A program made the translations under genes and the position numbers. Below are positions 61,508 through 64,000 of a DNA stretch of 64,000 nt, one piece after another. Numbering within the stretch: the first letter of the stretch is position 1; every line of letters begins with the position of its first letter. Origin of the DNA: Bacteroidota bacterium (GTDB lineage Bacteria > Bacteroidota > Ignavibacteria > Tepidaquicellales > Tepidaquicellaceae); the NCBI GenBank assembly GCA_018266835.1, contig JAFDZP010000002.1, forward strand, positions 1,587,302 to 1,651,301. Direction: 5' to 3'. The notes beneath the pieces are model-generated. The model did not search any database, was not told the origin of the DNA, and worked only from the letters and a program-made list of their open reading frames with translations.

Positions 61508-64000
61508 CTAAAGAGCAGATAATAAGGAGTATCTCCGATGAGTTTAAGATAAGTGAGCTGGAATCCATTCAGTTTTATGAGAATGTATTTCAGTACATCG
61601 AAGGCTCTTTCCGTAAGAGCAAGAACTTAAACATTTCAGAATTCGGTAAATTCAACGTGATTGAAAGAACCGGGACTGACGGAGGTAAAGTTAATTCTGT
61701 GAAGTTTTCCCCATCAAAAAAACTTGCCACAGAGGTTAACTATAACTACAATAATCTCGCCAAAATTCTGTTTCGTGATATTGAAAGGAACATGAACAAG
61801 GAAAGAATTCTCTCTTTAGGCGAAGAAAATATTTACAGAGAAGAAGCTCCGGTTGAATCAGCTGAAGTTTTTGACAGATATACAGAAGAAGAAAAAGATT
61901 TTATTGAAGAGCAGGTTAATTTAACTTCTGCGAATAATAAAAATGCGGGTTTAAGTGATTTAGAGCAGCGCGTAAGAAAAATTGAAGCGTTCATAAATGT
62001 AATAAAGAAATTTTTTGAAGACGAAAAGCTTGGCGAAACATTATCAAAAGCAAAAACAGAAATAGTTCCGCCGCAGGCAGATTATGTAAAACGCGCAGAA
62101 GAAGATAAATTAAAAGATGAACAGTACAAAGCATCTATTTCGTCGCTTGAAGCAAAAATAAAAGAACTTGAAGCAAAGTTCAAAGAGTCCGAAGCTAAGA
62201 AAGTTGAGACAAGAACAGAAACAAAAGTTGAGACTAACACTGAAGAAAAGATTGTTGCCAGAGAAGAGAAAAAAGAACCTAAGATAGAGCTTCCGCCGAT
62301 AGACGTTGTACCTCCTGTAATAGAAAAGACTATTGAGCCTGAAGCAAAAATTACACCTGAACCGATTGTTGAAGAGCCGAAAATTGAAGCTGAAGAAAAA
62401 ACAGTAGCACCTGACTTAGGAAATTTAGTTGTAGAATCAGAATATACCGAAGAAGTAAAAACCACTGAAGAAGATAAGCCTGAGTTTGTTTCTGCCATAG
62501 ATGTAATCGAGGAAAAAATTGCACCAGTTGAAGATTTTAAACTACCGGCTGAAGATTTTACAAAGCCGATTGAGGAATCACTTGACGCACCGGCAATTGA
62601 AAAGAAAATTGAAGAGAGACTTGCAGAGATAGTTAAAGCTCCGGGAAAGAAAACTCCTAAGGCAAAAGACCCGTCTACAAGCAATATTGATGATCTCTTA
62701 AAAACATTAGGAGTAGCAGATGAAGAAGAATACGAAGAAGAATACGAAGATGTAATAGAAGAAGAGCTGGTACAGGAAGTAAAGACAGAAGATATTGCAG
62801 ATAAGTACTTTATTAAAACTGAAGCACCTGAAGAAGTTCTTCCTGAAGTTATTGAAGAAAAAATTGCTCCGGTTATTGAAGAAGAAGTTACACCTGTAAT
62901 AGAAGAAAAAATTACACCTGTAATTGAAGAGAAAACGGAAGAAGTTGTTCCTGAAATAGTTGAGGGACAAAAGCTACCTGATACTCCTTTGGTAAGTGAG
63001 ATTACTGATACAGAACTTCATGCAAAGGTTGATTCGCTTATACAGGAATTCAGAACTGAATCTTCAAAAATAAAAGAAGAAGAAGAGGAAAAAGAAAAGC
63101 AGCAGGAAATTGAAGAAAAGAAAGAAGCAGAGCCTGAAGTAATTGCACCTGTACCTGCAATGGATTCTGAAGAAGCACAGCTTTCAACAGCTTTATCTTC
63201 TATCTTCAATTCGATTCTTACCTCTGAAAATATTAAGAAGGAAGAGCCGAAGCAGACACCTATAATAAAAGAAGAAGTACAAAATCTTCATAATGAAATA
63301 GTAAAAAGTGAGAAACATCCGGAAACAACTGAACCAACTATAGAAGCTTCACAGCCTCCTGCAGAAGAGAAGAAGGATTTAAGCAATTCTTCTATCAGTG
63401 ATATTTACTCAAGCGCAAAAAGCTTTAATGATATATTCGAACAGAAATCTGAAACAAAAGAAGAGAAAGAGCATGCAGAGGATTTAAACCAAATCCGTGA
63501 GATGCATGAAAAAACCGATACGAACGGCCACGATTTAACCGATACTTCAAACGGTCACAATTTACAAGATACCACAAATGGTCATAACTTAACTGATACA
63601 AACGGTCACGGTTTGAAAGATACAGCAGGTCTTGATATGTACGGACCGGGACTTACAGAAAGCGGAAAAGAGCACGACGTAAGAACATCAAAAATTTACA
63701 CAAACGGTAATCCGCTGAAGCCATACGCAAACGGCAACGGAAAGAACGGTAACGGTGCATCAACATTAAATCAGGTACTTGAAGATAACGGTCTTCATAA
63801 AGAATCCAAGACGAGCATTTTCATAATTGCAATTATTATTGTAATAGCGCTTGGACTTTTATTCTTCGCGATTTTCAACTCAGGTATTATGGGTAAAGAA
63901 AATCCTTCATTAAAAGAAAAGAACTACGGACTGGTAAAGGTGAAAGATGTAAAGAATGAAAAATATTTTTACGATAACGGAAAAGATAAAGTTTACTTCC
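61504..64000 (+). CDS. Membrane-anchored HU-like protein with long acidic linker (3' partial)
   Basis: The frame is open to the window end (832 codons seen). Residues 1-95 resemble HU/IHF domains: FQYIEGSFRKSKNLNISEFG, KFNVIERT, VKFSPSKKLATEV. A coiled coil (about 150-235) is followed by more than 400 residues rich in Glu, Pro, Val, Ile and Lys, with VIEEK-type repeats near 455-490. Four DTNGHDL-like repeats lie at 672-706, then a Gly/Asn-rich stretch. One membrane helix (771-792, SIFIIAIIIVIALGLLFF) is followed by the start of an outer domain. HU-like N-termini joined to membrane helices and SPOR domains are known in Bacteroidota (HU-CCDC81-type proteins). It may tether DNA or protein filaments to the envelope. 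Confidence 0.72.
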   Translation, partial: MTKEQIIRSISDEFKISELESIQFYENVFQYIEGSFRKSKNLNISEFGKFNVIERTGTDGGKVNSVKFSPSKKLATEVNYNYNNLAKILFRDIERNMNKERILSLGEENIYREEAPVESAEVFDRYTEEEKDFIEEQVNLTSANNKNAGLSDLEQRVRKIEAFINVIKKFFEDEKLGETLSKAKTEIVPPQADYVKRAEEDKLKDEQYKASISSLEAKIKELEAKFKESEAKKVETRTETKVETNTEEKIVAREEKKEPKIELPPIDVVPPVIEKTIEPEAKITPEPIVEEPKIEAEEKTVAPDLGNLVVESEYTEEVKTTEEDKPEFVSAIDVIEEKIAPVEDFKLPAEDFTKPIEESLDAPAIEKKIEERLAEIVKAPGKKTPKAKDPSTSNIDDLLKTLGVADEEEYEEEYEDVIEEELVQEVKTEDIADKYFIKTEAPEEVLPEVIEEKIAPVIEEEVTPVIEEKITPVIEEKTEEVVPEIVEGQKLPDTPLVSEITDTELHAKVDSLIQEFRTESSKIKEEEEEKEKQQEIEEKKEAEPEVIAPVPAMDSEEAQLSTALSSIFNSILTSENIKKEEPKQTPIIKEEVQNLHNEIVKSEKHPETTEPTIEASQPPAEEKKDLSNSSISDIYSSAKSFNDIFEQKSETKEEKEHAEDLNQIREMHEKTDTNGHDLTDTSNGHNLQDTTNGHNLTDTNGHGLKDTAGLDMYGPGLTESGKEHDVRTSKIYTNGNPLKPYANGNGKNGNGASTLNQVLEDNGLHKESKTSIFIIAIIIVIALGLLFFAIFNSGIMGKENPSLKEKNYGLVKVKDVKNEKYFYDNGKDKVYF

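Noticed and set aside
62082-63209. Serine- and phenylalanine-rich frames on the minus strand
   Set aside because: They are the reverse reading of Glu-rich codons in the long HU-like gene.
1-64000. tRNA and rRNA genes
   Set aside because: I looked for T-arm and 16S/23S landmarks on both strands and found none that fit.

Overview
The window looks like a chromosomal segment from an uncultured or poorly studied member of the Ignavibacteria (Bacteroidota/Chlorobiota side of the FCB group). This rests on three things. Two secreted proteins end in a type IX secretion sorting domain with the NYPNPFNP motif typical of that lineage. The DNA is AT-rich. At least two promoters match the Bacteroidota form TTTG-N20-TAnnTTTG. 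I see no rRNA, tRNA, CRISPR array or intact insertion sequence.

Layout. 1-0.7 kb: tail of a nucleotidyltransferase-like gene overlapping a small partner. 0.7-5.2 kb: homogentisate dioxygenase, a secreted SBBP-repeat protein, and a minus-strand run of small genes (receiver domain, two YCII proteins, zinc-ribbon/RpoA-CTD-like protein). 5.6-13.5 kb: a short NuoG, a degenerate Nudix protein, an M3 and an M29 peptidase, and TypA. 13.5-14.4 kb: a MITE-like element, then a promoter, short leader ORF and mutually exclusive antiterminator/terminator. 14.4-18.2 kb: a heterodimeric ABC exporter. 18.3-22.1 kb: a methyltransferase, RsgA and DnaG. 22.6-23.9 kb: a second secreted sorting-domain protein. 24.3-33.4 kb: a sugar-activation cluster (glycosyltransferase-like, SpsF-type cytidylyltransferase, split transketolase with a histidine kinase between its halves, class III aminotransferase, SDR, NeuB-type synthase). 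33.4-36.3 kb: two tandem paralogues of an uncharacterised family; a third lies at 49.9 kb. 36.4-41.8 kb: an acetyltransferase, a zinc-ribbon protein, a fatty-acid-hydroxylase-like enzyme and a three-gene proton-translocating transhydrogenase. 41.9-47.8 kb: alpha-glucan operon glgB-GH57-malQ. 48.2-53 kb: a LOG protein, an unannotated operon of three 31-36 residue membrane peptides, an SGNH hydrolase, a YjbR protein and a membrane protein. 53-56.8 kb: RuvB, a lipoprotein and a rhodanese-MauE-DUF1573 redox cluster. 56.9-60.2 kb: a MATE transporter and a glycosyltransferase/deacetylase fusion. 60.2-64 kb: an array of TGCAAAAT motifs in front of a transposase-derived helix-turn-helix protein, an HU-like protein, and a very long HU-like protein with an acidic linker and one membrane helix that runs off the window.

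Strongest leads: (1) the ABC exporter leader, whose layout resembles ribosome-mediated attenuation of bmrCD in Bacillus subtilis; (2) the three-microprotein operon, which has a perfect Bacteroidota promoter, a Shine-Dalgarno sequence and an ATGA overlap; (3) the motif array plus domesticated transposase domain plus HU-like pair at the right end; (4) the split transketolase and kinase inside a nonulosonate-like cluster. All functions are read from sequence motifs; no search or structure prediction was run.
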